A stretch of 64,000 nt of DNA from Paenibacillus polymyxa (GCF_015710975.1 NZ_CP049783.1:496001-560000); one strand, 5' to 3'; shown: positions 28,700 to 39,800, counted from the first letter of the stretch. Numbers and translations are program-made. The notes: generated by a model from the sequence alone, not told the origin.

Positions 28700-28734
28700 A
28701 GGTGTTCCCCAGCTACCAGATTCAGGGAACACCT
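28700..28734 (-). terminator. Intrinsic terminator of the peptide transporter operon
   Basis: AGGTGTTCCC (28700-28709) pairs with GGGAACACCT (28725-28734); the minus-strand stem runs into five T residues. It lies about 100 bases after the last permease gene. I see nothing further in the interval 28741-28837. Confidence 0.85.
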
Positions 28735-28837
28735 CTTTTCTTCAATTTAAATAGAAGTATATAAGTAAAACTAAAAAATGTGCATGGAAAACGGTGTAGA
28801 CGGAATGATGCTGTTTATATACCTCGCTATTTTTATC

Positions 28838-29749
28838 CTAACGCTTCGCTCTTGGGTCCAAAACATCCCGCAGGCCATCACCCATCAGATTAAAGCCCAA
28901 TACGGTCAGCATGATAGATATCCCCGGAAAAATAACTGTCCACGGCGCATTTTGGATATATTGCCGCGAATCGGACAGCATTTTGCCCCACTCGGGCTCA
29001 GGAGGTTGTGCACCCAAGCCCAGAAATCCGAGCGCTGCTGCTTCAATAATAGCCGTTCCGATCCCCAATGTTCCTTGTACGATGATCGGCGTCAGGCTAT
29101 TAGGCAAAATATAACGGAGTATGATTCGCCGATTATTAGCTCCAAGCGCTCTGGCAGACGTAATATACTCCTCCGTTTTGACACTCAGCACCTTGGAGCG
29201 AACCAATCGTCCATACGTTGGCACATTGACAATGGCAATGGCGTATAACGCATTTTCCAACGAAGGCCCCAGAATGGCCACAATAGCAATTGCCAGCAAA
29301 ATCCCCGGAAATGCCAGTAAAATGTCGAATAGGCGTGAGATGATCATATCAGCCCATTTTCCATAAAATCCAGCAATTAATCCTAAGGCAGTTCCTACAA
29401 TCATGGAACCAATAACGGACAAGAAACCGACCCATAACGAGATTCTGGCGCCATACAGCGTACGAGTCAGCAAATCTCGGCCAAGATCATCGGTACCGAA
29501 CCAATGTTCTGCGGAAGGAGGCTGCAAGCGGCTCACCAAATTTTGCTCTTTATAGTCAAAAGGAGCAATCCAGGGCGCGATCAAAGCAATGATGACAAAG
29601 AAGATAATAATGCTGAGACCGACGAACGCCATTTTATTGTGACGGAACGCTCTCCACGCGTCTCTCCAAGGGCCCGACACCACAGGCAAATGCGCCAATG
29701 TATTGCGTGTTGTCGGTATGTTATTGGGTTCGATTGAAAATTGTGACAT
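28838..29749 (-). CDS. dppC: Peptide/nickel ABC transporter permease, DppC/OppC family
   Basis: 303 residues with about six membrane helices. The N-terminal WRDAWRAFRHNKMAFVGLSI and HWFGTDDLGRDLLTRTLYGA are hallmarks of DppC/OppC. The permease EAA loop is visible in EYITSARALGANNRRIILRY. AAGGGGGAG eight bases upstream supports the start. It is the last gene of a three-gene operon with the second permease (35-base gap) and the binding protein. The substrate class (di- or oligopeptides, nickel) cannot be settled from the sequence. Confidence 0.9.
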   Translation of the reverse strand: MSQFSIEPNNIPTTRNTLAHLPVVSGPWRDAWRAFRHNKMAFVGLSIIIFFVIIALIAPWIAPFDYKEQNLVSRLQPPSAEHWFGTDDLGRDLLTRTLYGARISLWVGFLSVIGSMIVGTALGLIAGFYGKWADMIISRLFDILLAFPGILLAIAIVAILGPSLENALYAIAIVNVPTYGRLVRSKVLSVKTEEYITSARALGANNRRIILRYILPNSLTPIIVQGTLGIGTAIIEAAALGFLGLGAQPPEPEWGKMLSDSRQYIQNAPWTVIFPGISIMLTVLGFNLMGDGLRDVLDPRAKR

Positions 29750-29784
29750 CGGACATGCTCCCCCTTGACCAATTGACGACTTGA

Positions 29785-30789
29785 TTACTGATAACGAATA
29801 CGCCGGTCGAGAACAGCGTACAGCAAATCGACAATCAGATTAATGATGACGAACAGGAACGCAATGATTAGAATTCCGCTTTGTATAACCGGATAGTCAC
29901 GCGAGCTGATCGCTTCAAAAATGTACCGTCCGATGCCGGGCCAGGCAAATATGGTCTCTGTCAGTACGGCGCCTCCCAGTAACGATCCGGTCTGAAGACC
30001 GATGACAGTAAGCACAGGGATCGCAGCATTTTTAAGCGCATGTTTGTATACGACTTGAAAAGATGCCAGCCCCTTCGCCCGAGCCGTGCGGATATAGTCC
30101 TCATCCATCACCTCCAGCATGCTGGAACGGGTAATACGCGCTATGACCGCCATTGGAATCGTTCCCAGTGCGATACTGGGCAGGATCAAATGCTTGATGA
30201 CGGTCCATACCTGATCCATACGTCCACCTATGACCGCATCAATCACGGCTAAATGTGTCACAGCTTCCACCGGATCACGAGAATTCATACGTCCAATGGA
30301 AGGGAGCCAATGCAGCTTATTAGCAAAGATCCACTGCTCCATCAAGCCCAGCCAAAAAATCGGCATCGATACTCCGACCAGGGCAATGACCATGCTGACA
30401 TAGTCAAACCAAGAGTTACGCTTCCAGGCACTTACGATGCCTGCATTCATACCCACGACAACGGCAAAAAACATGCTTGCTACCGTCAACTCTAGCGTAG
30501 CCGCCAGATAAGGGACCATTTCCCGGGCAATCGGCTGCCGGGTGCGAATCGAATCGCCCAAGTCCCCTCGTGCCAGCTCACTTAGATAGGTCCCATATTG
30601 CTGTAACCACGGCTTATTCAGCCCTAATTGCTCACGCAGCGCCTGTTTGGACTGCTCCGTGGCCTTGTCCCCCAATATCGTTTCCGCCGGATCACCAGGA
30701 ATAGCATGAATAATCGAAAACACGATAAGCGTCATCCCCAGCAATACGGGAATCAATATGGCCAGCCTTTTTACAATATATGAGTTCAT
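29785..30789 (-). CDS. dppB: Peptide/nickel ABC transporter permease, DppB/OppB family
   Basis: 334 residues, six membrane helices. The N-terminus YIVKRLAILIPVLLGMTLIV, IIHAIPGDPAETILGD and LREQLGLNKPWLQQYGTYL are typical of DppB/OppB. The EAA loop is DEDYIRTARAKGLASFQVVY. Transported peptides would pass through the DppB-DppC heterodimer. The 28-base gap to the binding-protein gene indicates one operon. Confidence 0.9.
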   Translation of the reverse strand: MNSYIVKRLAILIPVLLGMTLIVFSIIHAIPGDPAETILGDKATEQSKQALREQLGLNKPWLQQYGTYLSELARGDLGDSIRTRQPIAREMVPYLAATLELTVASMFFAVVVGMNAGIVSAWKRNSWFDYVSMVIALVGVSMPIFWLGLMEQWIFANKLHWLPSIGRMNSRDPVEAVTHLAVIDAVIGGRMDQVWTVIKHLILPSIALGTIPMAVIARITRSSMLEVMDEDYIRTARAKGLASFQVVYKHALKNAAIPVLTVIGLQTGSLLGGAVLTETIFAWPGIGRYIFEAISSRDYPVIQSGILIIAFLFVIINLIVDLLYAVLDRRIRYQ

Positions 30790-30817
30790 ATGCTATTCAC
30801 CGCCCGCTTGCGTTTAG

Positions 30818-32473
30818 CTATTCAAAATAAATATTACCGTACGCTTCAATACCTGCCGGACAAGGTACAAAACCCTTAAGATTGACTTTGCCTGCCATCA
30901 ACGGTGTGCTGTGAACCAAGGGAATCCAAGGTGCATCCTGTTTAATAATGACTTGTGCTTGTTTATACAATTCCGCACGCTTATCTTGATCAACCTCAAC
31001 CTGCGCCTTTACCAGTATTTTGTGAAGTTCCTCATTCACATAAAAACTGCGGTTATTGCCTGGGATCGTGTCCTTGTCCAGCAATGTGTAAAGGAAATTA
31101 TCCGGGTCGCCATTATCCCCATTCCATCCCAACATGTACAGATCATCCTTCTCTCCGGCTTTAAGATCATCCAGATACGTAGCCCATTCTGGAGATTGAA
31201 TGTTGACTTTGACTCCTATTTTTTCAAAATCAGCTTGAATGGCCTCTGCTACCTTTTTGCCGTCAGGCATGTATGGGCGAGATACAGGCATTGCATAGAA
31301 GGTTAACGGCTCTGGAAGTCCGTTAGGAAAACCCGCTTCCGCTAGCAAAGATTTAGCCTTATTTAGATCATAAGTGTAGTCCTGAATGCTTTCATCGTAT
31401 CCCCATAACGTAGGCGGCATCGGATTGACCGCAGGCTTGGCCTCGCCCGCAAACAATGCATCAATAATGGCCTGTTTGTTCACTGCGTGATTCAGTGCTT
31501 GCCGTACCTTGGGATTACTAAATGTCTTTTTCTTTAAATTAAATCCAATGTATGCCACATTAAAGGAGGGACGTTCGATTTTTACCAACTCGCTGTTACC
31601 TTCTAACTGCTTCGCATCATCCGGATTCAAATCTTCCATCAGGTCAATTTCCCCGTTTTGCAGAGCATTAAATCGCGCAGTGTTGTCTGGAATGGAACGA
31701 ACGATGACCTTAGCTAGCTTTGGCTGTCCTTCTTTCCAATAAGTAGGATTCTTTTCCAAGGTGATCGTATCGTTACGTTTCCATTCCTTAAATACAAACG
31801 GCCCTGTGCCGACCGGATTATTTTTAAAATCAGCCTTTTTCTCCTTAATAGCCTTGGGACTTGCAATACTAAAGGATGGCATAGCGATATTTTGTAAAAA
31901 AGGAGCCTGCGGCTTGTTCAGTGTAAACTGGACGGTATTCGCATCCACCGCTTTAACCTCCTTAATCACTCTGCTTCCATCAGGCCCAAACATAGAATCA
32001 TAATAGTCAAACGAGTCACCCTCAAATTTGTATGGACTTTTTGGATCAACCCAGCGGTCAAAGTTAAATGCAACTGCTTCTGCGTTAAAGTCACTTCCGT
32101 CATGGAATTTTACGCCCTGACGCAGCTTGAACGTATAGACAAGTCCGTCCGGTGATACTTCCCAGCTCTCTGCGAGCCCAGGCTGAATCTCCGTGGTACT
32201 TTCCTTGTATTCCAGTAGTGTATCGAACACCTGTATTCCGATTTTTAACGACTCGCTTTCAGTCACAATGGCAGGATCTAATGCCACGGAATCTCCGCCA
32301 CGCCCATAGATCAACGTGTCTTGCGCGCCTTCTCCCGCTCCACCTGGCGGTTGTCCTGCTTCTGGTTTTGCTCCTTCACCTGATCCCCCACAACCGGAAA
32401 GCACCAAAACCGTTCCTAGCGCAAGTACCAGCAGTACGGTCCAGATCTTGTGTTTTACGTACTTTTTGCTCAT
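30818..32473 (-). CDS. dppA: Extracellular peptide-binding lipoprotein (SBP family 5)
   Basis: About 551 residues. A lipoprotein signal is visible: MSKKYVKHKIWTVLLVLALG followed by the lipobox LSGC with Cys28, then a Gly/Pro-rich tether. The mature part has LIYGRGGDSVALDPAIVTES, YTFKLRQGVKFHDGSDFNAE, FNFDRWVDP and NPVGTGPFVFKEW, all typical of DppA/OppA. It captures peptides outside the membrane for the permeases downstream. The longer frame to 32491 starts with GTG inside the ribosome site GAAAGGGG, so ATG 32473 is preferred. Confidence 0.92.
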   Translation of the reverse strand: MSKKYVKHKIWTVLLVLALGTVLVLSGCGGSGEGAKPEAGQPPGGAGEGAQDTLIYGRGGDSVALDPAIVTESESLKIGIQVFDTLLEYKESTTEIQPGLAESWEVSPDGLVYTFKLRQGVKFHDGSDFNAEAVAFNFDRWVDPKSPYKFEGDSFDYYDSMFGPDGSRVIKEVKAVDANTVQFTLNKPQAPFLQNIAMPSFSIASPKAIKEKKADFKNNPVGTGPFVFKEWKRNDTITLEKNPTYWKEGQPKLAKVIVRSIPDNTARFNALQNGEIDLMEDLNPDDAKQLEGNSELVKIERPSFNVAYIGFNLKKKTFSNPKVRQALNHAVNKQAIIDALFAGEAKPAVNPMPPTLWGYDESIQDYTYDLNKAKSLLAEAGFPNGLPEPLTFYAMPVSRPYMPDGKKVAEAIQADFEKIGVKVNIQSPEWATYLDDLKAGEKDDLYMLGWNGDNGDPDNFLYTLLDKDTIPGNNRSFYVNEELHKILVKAQVEVDQDKRAELYKQAQVIIKQDAPWIPLVHSTPLMAGKVNLKGFVPCPAGIEAYGNIYFE

Positions 32474-32932
32474 GCAGCGAACCCCTTTCACACCTTATAT
32501 ATTGTTAATTCGTTGATACCGGATGAATACCAATTCCTTTGGATTGGCATGACAAGCTTGTCCTCAAGCTGTAGTCCCAAGTTCCGAGTTCATCAAATAG
32601 GTGTGTAGTAGGGAAGGTATGGAGGTTCTGGACAGGCTTTTTTTGAAGAATACAGGCACAGAAAGCATTCATAATCTAGTGGTGTTAGAGATGCAGTAGG
32701 GTAATGGAATAGATGTAATGTCATAAAAGGGAAGAGGATTGTGTTAGGTCATGGAGAATGTGTGATAAATACTCACAGATAGTAAATATTAGTTTCATAC
32801 AAAGTTGATTATTGGATACTTTACTATAAATTTTGGAAGCAGACAAGGGGGTTTTTCATACATTGCCCTATGTTTTTATACATCATGTTAATTAATATTA
32901 CAAATCAACTCACATGTTCAAATTAAACAAAA
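32474..32932. other. Intergenic region upstream of the peptide transporter
   Basis: About 460 bases without a gene I can support. It holds a perfect 12-base palindrome GACAAGCTTGTC at 32551-32562 next to an imperfect inverted repeat CCAAT...ATTGG (about 32530-32547), both roughly 60-90 bases upstream of the binding-protein start, where an operator would be expected. An AT-rich TATATAA lies close to the gene, but no convincing -35 goes with it. The remainder is AT-rich. Confidence 0.4.
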
Positions 32933-32968
32933 GCTCCTGCTTGTGGTCTTCAACCTTCAGGCAGGAGC
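32933..32968 (-). terminator. Intrinsic terminator of the NRPS/PKS operon
   Basis: GCTCCTGC (32933-32940) pairs with GCAGGAGC (32961-32968). The minus-strand stem is followed by TTTTGTTT. It begins only about seven bases after the stop of the last synthetase gene and marks the downstream boundary of the operon. Confidence 0.85.
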
Positions 32969-32974
32969 ATGTTT

Positions 32975-35900
32975 TTACCTCAAAAATGTATTCAGTACCA
33001 AACCTACAGATACGGCTTGAGCGCCTTTTACGATGGAAAAATGATCGCCAGGCACTTTATGGGTATACATTTCCCCCCTACAATACATTTCCCATCCTTT
33101 ATATCCTAATTCCCAGGTATGTTCTGAAATAAACAAACATACAGGGGCTGTTACAACTCGATCTGGCTGGTAAACGTGCTGCATTTTTACCCAATGATTT
33201 ACGCTTTTAAAGCGTTCTAGTAATTCATTCCGTCCCAACTCATGGAATTCAGGCAGCAAGGGCAGTACACTGGCTGGAAATGCTCGCTTCCACAGCGATA
33301 AATCCAAAGTCTCGTCCATTCTTTCCAGCTCTTGAATATGACGGTCCCAATGATCTTCCTTGCCATACTTCAAAGGCGGCAGTGTGTCCAGAATCGTCAA
33401 GAGTTCAACACGTTCTTCCCGCTCTTCCAATTGGCGGGTCATTTCAAAAGCAATCGTTCCCCCCATACTCCACCCGGCAACATAATAGGGACCTTTCTCT
33501 TGAATACTTTTGATTTGATCTACATACCGATGTGCGGCTTCTTTCATTCCAGCTGTTTTATTTCCAGCAAGAATCGAAGCATCCATTTTTATGCCCCAAT
33601 AATTCCATGTAGCCGTAAGTTCGTTTACCAATTCCATGTAGCAACTGACATCCAAGCTCCCATCATGAATGAAAAAAAGGTGCTTATCCTGCGATATACC
33701 TGGCTTTAAAAGGACTAGCGTATCTGCTCTGGCCGGAAACTCACTTTTCGCCCTTCCCTTCAATGCATCTGCCAGTTGGCGAATGGTAGGGTAAGTAAAT
33801 AATTTGGTAAGCGGCAGGTCGATTCCCAGCTCACGCAAAACCAATGAAACCAGCTTGGTAGCCTTGAGTGAGCTCCCTCCCAGGGTGAAAAAATTGTCCA
33901 TTACCCCGATGCGATCCATGGGTAGGTTCGAGGGCAGAACCATCGACCAGATGCGAACCAGCTCCTGTTCCAGTTCGTTACAAGGAGGGACATATTCATT
34001 TTCCCGCAGTGCTTCAAGATCAGGCTCCGGCAGAGCGTTCCGATCCACTTTGCCATTCACGTTCAGCGGCAAACGAGGAAGCCGAATCAAACAGGCAGGA
34101 ATCATGTAATCCGGCAAATACGTAGCGAGCTCCAGTCGAACTTCCGCCTGTGACATTTCTACATCGGAGACAAAGTAAGCACAGAGATATTTGATCCCAT
34201 CGTTGTGTTGGCGAACAAGAACGACTGCTTCCTGAATCCCCTCGATGTGAGCAAGCCGAGCCTCAATCTCGCCAGTTTCAATACGGAAGCCCCGAATTTT
34301 GACCTGGTGATCCATGCGACCCAAAAATTCAAGCGTTCCATCAGCCAACCATCGAGCGCAATCTCCGGAACGGTACATTCGCTCTTCCGGCAACCACGGA
34401 TGCGTAACAAATTTGGCTGCCGTTAATTCCTCACGATCCAAATAGCCACGCGCTAGCCCTTCACCGCCAATACACAGCTCACCCGGCACACCAATGGGCT
34501 GTAGTTGATTGGACGCGTTCAAGATATAGACCTGCGTGTTGGCGACAGGCTTGCCAATCGGCACGTTATGGTCATAGTCTTCTTGAATCGTATGAAACGA
34601 CGTAAAAATTGTATTCTCCGAAGGACCGTACGCATTCACAATCGTTAAATCCGGCTGTGCGGCGCGAAGGAGCTTCATATGCTGTGGAGACAGGGCATCT
34701 CCTCCAGTCATGATCAGACGAAGTCCAGTGAAGATGGATGGTTTGTCATCAATCAACTGATTTAGAAGCGGGGCCGTAAACCATGCCATGGTGATTTGAT
34801 ACTGTGCCATCCTCATTCCGAGTATGTCGGCAGATAAAAGCTCTTCTTTTTCAATGAGATACAAGGTTGCTCCACTCAGCAGCGTTCCCCACAATTCATA
34901 AACCGACACATCAAAGGCCAGGGAACACGTCTGCAATATTCGATCCTCTGGCGTAATCTTCAGCGGTCCCGGCTCCAGTACCAGGCGGGCAAAGGATTGA
35001 TGTTCAATCATTACGCCTTTCGGTTGTCCTGTTGACCCTGAAGTATAAATAATGTACATCACATTGCACGCCTGATTATTGTCCTCCAGATTACAGGACT
35101 CTCCCGTATATAGACTCGGGTCTGTGAGCAGCAGCGTTTCCGCCTGAGGAAAACGTCTGGTGCTGGCAGTTGGTAGAAGGCATATTTTCGCCTGGCTATC
35201 CTGTAAAAGGTATTGAATTCGTTCATCCGGGTAGAGCGGATCAATCGGCAAATAAGCAGCCCCCGCCTTCAAAATAGCCAATATACCGACAATCATTTCC
35301 AGCGCAGGCGTAGCTAAAATTCCAACTACATCCTCAGCCTGAACCCCCTTTTGCCGTAAAACCCGAGCTAATTGATTAGCACGTTCATTTAATTCCTCAT
35401 ACGTCAGTTGCTTTTCTTTCCAGTTCACAGCTGGATGGTCAGGCGTCCGTATCACTTGCTGTTCGAATAGACGATGGATGGGTACTCCATGCAATTTTTT
35501 TTCATATGCATTTTTGCTGCTGGTCTGATTAAAAGTATGAAGGAGAACAGTGCGTTCCTCTTCTGTAACCATATCAATATCTTCAATCCGAATATCGGGT
35601 TGTTCGCCAATGATCTCGACAATTCTGGCAAAATGCCGCAGCATGCGGCTGGCGCTTTCCTCCTTAAACAACGCTTTGCGATATTCCAATTCCAGCCCTA
35701 TACCCTCCTGCATTTCGTATGCATACAAGGTGATATCAAATTTTGAGATTTTATGCTCAAAGCTATAAGGAGAAAACGTGACCTCTGTTGCAGGCACGAG
35801 AGGCTGCGGTACATTTTCCAATACAAAGCATGCATCAAATAAGGGATTGCGGCCGCTGATTCGTTCAGGATTGACCTGCTCCACCAGCATATCAAAGGGA

Positions 35901-36844
35901 TAGTCCTGATGATCAAAAGCAGCGAAGGTTCGGTCTGCCACTTCTTCCAGAAAAGCAGAGAACTGCTTGCTTCCCAGCGGCTTCTGGCGCAAGGCGAGCG
36001 TGTTCACGAACATGCCCACAATCCCTTCAAACTCTGAATGAGTTCTTCCAGCGACAGGTGTTCCGATGACCAGATCCTCCTGCCCGGCATATTTGGATAG
36101 AAGGATGCTGTATGCGGCGAGTAGAACCATATACAACGTAACATTGTGCTGCAAGCATAATGCCCGCAAGGAGTGAGCTGTATCAGCTTTAATAGAAAAC
36201 GGTACAACCCCGCCGCTGTAATCGGATCTTAGCCCTTTTCCATCCGTAGGCAACGACAGCAGCGGGACATCTTCTGTAAATTGGTTCAACCAAAATTCAC
36301 CCTGCTTCTGAATATGAATGTCGCTTAATTGATCGTTTTGCCAGATCGTATAATCAACATACTGAAACTCCAATGGAGCAAGCTCCTGCCCGTGATACAG
36401 AGCCATCAGCTCTTCAAATATAATGTTGATGGTTACCGCGTCTGCAATGATATGGTGGATATCAAACAGGAACAGGAGCTCCTCATCAGCCAAGGGTACT
36501 AGCTCAGCCCGCCATAGAGGGACTTCATGCAGGCTGAATGGACGGATAAACTCGTTAACAAGCTTATCCGTACTCTGACCCGAATGTTCTCTATAAGGGA
36601 TGGATACGTCAATGGATTCATGGACGAGTTGCAAAACCTCACCGTCCTTTTGTAGGAACGATGTTCGCAAGCCCTCATGACGTTCTGTCAGCCTACACCA
36701 TGCCCTGTACAATCGCTCCTGCTTCAGCGGGCCTTTAATCATTCGAATGCTGGGCATGTTATAGATGATGTTAGGTCCGAGAAGATCATCTATCAGATAT
36801 AGCCGCTTTTGCGCCGAAGATGTTTCATATCCTTCATAATGCAT
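32975..36844 (-). CDS. NRPS termination subunit: C-A-PCP-TE
   Basis: 1289 residues. The condensation domain starts at once (SSAQKRLYLIDDLLGPNIIY) with the catalytic site FDIHHIIADAVT, where the usual final Gly is Ala. The adenylation domain (about 460-960) has YIIYTSGSTGQPKGVMIEHQ, AYGPSE, YRSGDCARW and NGKVDRNALP; my reading of its pocket is DVYWITAIFK, for which I know no firm substrate. The carrier domain has LGGSSLKATK near residue 1020. The type I thioesterase has GWSMGGTIAFEM (Ser near 1126), LDTLPPLKYG and PGDHFSIVKG (His). It should add the last residue and release or cyclise the product. GGAGGGAG precedes the start, and the stop is followed by a terminator. Confidence 0.95.
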   Translation of the reverse strand: MHYEGYETSSAQKRLYLIDDLLGPNIIYNMPSIRMIKGPLKQERLYRAWCRLTERHEGLRTSFLQKDGEVLQLVHESIDVSIPYREHSGQSTDKLVNEFIRPFSLHEVPLWRAELVPLADEELLFLFDIHHIIADAVTINIIFEELMALYHGQELAPLEFQYVDYTIWQNDQLSDIHIQKQGEFWLNQFTEDVPLLSLPTDGKGLRSDYSGGVVPFSIKADTAHSLRALCLQHNVTLYMVLLAAYSILLSKYAGQEDLVIGTPVAGRTHSEFEGIVGMFVNTLALRQKPLGSKQFSAFLEEVADRTFAAFDHQDYPFDMLVEQVNPERISGRNPLFDACFVLENVPQPLVPATEVTFSPYSFEHKISKFDITLYAYEMQEGIGLELEYRKALFKEESASRMLRHFARIVEIIGEQPDIRIEDIDMVTEEERTVLLHTFNQTSSKNAYEKKLHGVPIHRLFEQQVIRTPDHPAVNWKEKQLTYEELNERANQLARVLRQKGVQAEDVVGILATPALEMIVGILAILKAGAAYLPIDPLYPDERIQYLLQDSQAKICLLPTASTRRFPQAETLLLTDPSLYTGESCNLEDNNQACNVMYIIYTSGSTGQPKGVMIEHQSFARLVLEPGPLKITPEDRILQTCSLAFDVSVYELWGTLLSGATLYLIEKEELLSADILGMRMAQYQITMAWFTAPLLNQLIDDKPSIFTGLRLIMTGGDALSPQHMKLLRAAQPDLTIVNAYGPSENTIFTSFHTIQEDYDHNVPIGKPVANTQVYILNASNQLQPIGVPGELCIGGEGLARGYLDREELTAAKFVTHPWLPEERMYRSGDCARWLADGTLEFLGRMDHQVKIRGFRIETGEIEARLAHIEGIQEAVVLVRQHNDGIKYLCAYFVSDVEMSQAEVRLELATYLPDYMIPACLIRLPRLPLNVNGKVDRNALPEPDLEALRENEYVPPCNELEQELVRIWSMVLPSNLPMDRIGVMDNFFTLGGSSLKATKLVSLVLRELGIDLPLTKLFTYPTIRQLADALKGRAKSEFPARADTLVLLKPGISQDKHLFFIHDGSLDVSCYMELVNELTATWNYWGIKMDASILAGNKTAGMKEAAHRYVDQIKSIQEKGPYYVAGWSMGGTIAFEMTRQLEEREERVELLTILDTLPPLKYGKEDHWDRHIQELERMDETLDLSLWKRAFPASVLPLLPEFHELGRNELLERFKSVNHWVKMQHVYQPDRVVTAPVCLFISEHTWELGYKGWEMYCRGEMYTHKVPGDHFSIVKGAQAVSVGLVLNTFLR

Positions 36845-36848
36845 GATG

Positions 36849-39800
36849 CTAAATCTCCCTCCGTCGGCGTTCTTTTTTCTCTACTTTTACCGATGACAGT
36901 GCATGCTGCTGTACAGGGACGACTTCCTTTATTAGCTTTCCAGCGCCCCGAAGTATGTTGCTAATCTCCGTTTCCTCTGTTTTAAAAAATTCAATATTTA
37001 ATGGAACAGATTCATGAATCTGCTGGATAATTTCACCGTTGATCACATCAAATGTCGTCCTAAAAGCTTCATGACGCTGAATAAGCGCTTGGAAGGCTTC
37101 TTGAAGTTTGGCGATGTCCAGCTCTCCTTCCAGCATAATAGCGCCTGGTAGGTTGTAACTCAGATCCTCTGGATTCAGCTCGTGCATCATAAAAAGACGC
37201 ATTTGAGCAGATGAGGCCGGATAATAGGCACTCGGAGCGGCGGCAGGAATCAAGGAACAGACCGTCTCTTCAACCTCGTGATGGTATTCAATTCTTCTGG
37301 AGCTTATGAGATCCGAAAGTTGTCGAATGGTCGGAGCTGCAAAAAGATCTTTTAAAGTCATCTCAATGGCCAACGTTTGACGCACACGCAAAATAAACTG
37401 GTGAGCCAGCAACGAGTCTCCACCGAACTCAAAGAAATGATCATCTATACCTACTGCACCTGTTTTGAAAATGTCCGCCCACAACAGGACCAGCTTCCGT
37501 TCCATTTCGTCACGTGGCGGTGTAAGCTCTTTGCCGGAAGGCAGCTCTATCCCCAAGGCATCTAACGCCTTACGGTCCAGCTTTCCGCTTGAACCAAGGG
37601 GCATGTTCTCGACCCTCATAAAACGTAAAGGGATCATATATTCCGGCAATCGTTCCAGCAAAAATGCCCTTAAATCTCGAACGGTACAGTCGGTTTGCAC
37701 AACCAGATAAGCGCACAAATACTTGTTGCCCTGCTCATCTGTCCAATCTAGCACAGCCGCCTGTTGAATAGCCGTATGTTGCAAAAGAGCTGTTTCAATC
37801 TCGCCCGTTTCAATCCGGTAGCCCCCGATTTTCACCATTTGATCCGACCGTCCCAAGTAAACAATCTCGCCGCTAGGTAGCATACGGGCAAGATCGCCTG
37901 TACGATAGATTCGCTCACCCGGTACAAAAGGATTGGGAATAAAACGCTCTGCCGTAAGTTCATCCAGATGTACATACCCGCGTGCCAGATGGCGCCCTCC
38001 CAGACAAAGCTCTCCTACCTGTCCCAAACCTACCAATGCCAGCTTCTGGTTTAGGATATAGGCCCGAGTATTGCCCACGGGTCGTCCGATGGAAATTGGA
38101 CCTTCCGAAGATACAGATGTACACGTATAGGCTGTTGCAAACACACTGGCTTCCGTAGGTCCATACAGATTCAGTAATTTTGCCTCCGGAAACTTCAGAT
38201 TAAAGTTTCGCACTTGCTCCTGGCCTAACGGTTCGCCCCCTGACATGACCCAACGCAAAGTGGCTGCCTGAAGCGTATCCTCGACTGAAAGCTCTGACAA
38301 AAACATTTGCAGCACAGTAGGAATGAAGAAAGCCACCGTAACCTGATGCAGGTGAATGGTATCCAGCATTTGACGGGTATCCGTTTCTCCACCAGCCTCC
38401 AGTAATACCAATCGTCCTCCGCCCATAAACCAGCTGAACAGTTCGACGATGGAACCATCAAAGGTATAGGATGCTTTTTGCAGCACTGTGTCCTGCTCAC
38501 TTAATTCAAGCTGTTGTGCTAGCCATACCACTCGTGAACTAAAGGCGTGGTGTTCCACCATTACCCCTTTGGGCTGCCCGGTTGAGCCGGAGGTAAAGAT
38601 GACATAGGCCAGATGATCAGGCTGAATGGCAAGCTCTGGATTACCGCGTTCTTGCTGATCCTGACACAATAAATCAACGTCGATGACCCGCTGAATTTCT
38701 TCATCCATCCAGTTGTCATGGCAGCGCTGATGGGTCAGAATCCACTCGGCACCAGCGTCTGCCAGGATATAGCGAATCCGTTCCTTCGGATCGGCTGGAT
38801 GGATGGGAAGATATGCCGCCCCTGCTTTTAACACGCCTAACAAAGCAACAATCATTTCCGGTGAGCGCTCCATAACTATAGCTACTACTTGCTCTGGCTG
38901 GGTGCCGGAGTCCAGTAAAGTATGTGCGACCAGATTCGCCCGCCGATTCATTTCCTGGTAGCTGATCTGCTGTTGACCGGAAATGAGAGCGATCTGTTCA
39001 GGGTTACGACTTGCTTGATCCTCAAAGTATTGATGCAATAGCTTTATAGATCCCATATCCATCTCTGTCTGGTTGAAATCGTGGACGAGCGTCTTCCATT
39101 CTGCCTCACTCACCGAATCCGAAAGTGCAACCGCAAGCTCATTCGTCCAGCCCTCTTCCTTATGGACACCTGCGGGCTCAAGCTCTTTCTCTTGGTAATG
39201 CTCATTCGGGTTAACAGCCACCTCTTCTATTCGAAGCTCTCCGATCTTTTGCTGTGGATTGATAAGGATCGAACGTAAAATTTGAAGATATTCCCGGCTC
39301 AAGCGTTCAACCGTCTCCTCAGTAAAGAGATCTACATCGTATTGAAGGATACATTCGATATGCTGGTCGGTCATGGCTGCGGTAAATGTTAAATCAAATT
39401 GTGCTCCTGTATATTCCACCTCATCACATGGGGTCAATTCCAGGCCAGGTAATTCCACGATGGTACGGGAAGACTCGTTCAATAATGCAAACATAGTATC
39501 GAACAGCGGATTACGGCTTGTTCGGCCAGCCAAATTCAGCTTCTCAACCAGTTGCTCAAATGGATAGTCCTGATGCTCAAAAGCCTGAAGAGAATGTTCC
39601 TTGACCTGTATTAAAAATTCCTGCACCGTCATGTCCTTCTTCGGCGTGTTGCGAAGGGCTAACGTATTGACGAACATACCCACCAGGGGACTCAGACTCG
39701 CATGGGTTCTGCCGGATACCGGAATACCGACGATAATATCTTCCTGCCCGCTGGCTTTGGCCAGCAATAGGTTGTAGACCGCCAATAAAACCATAAATAC

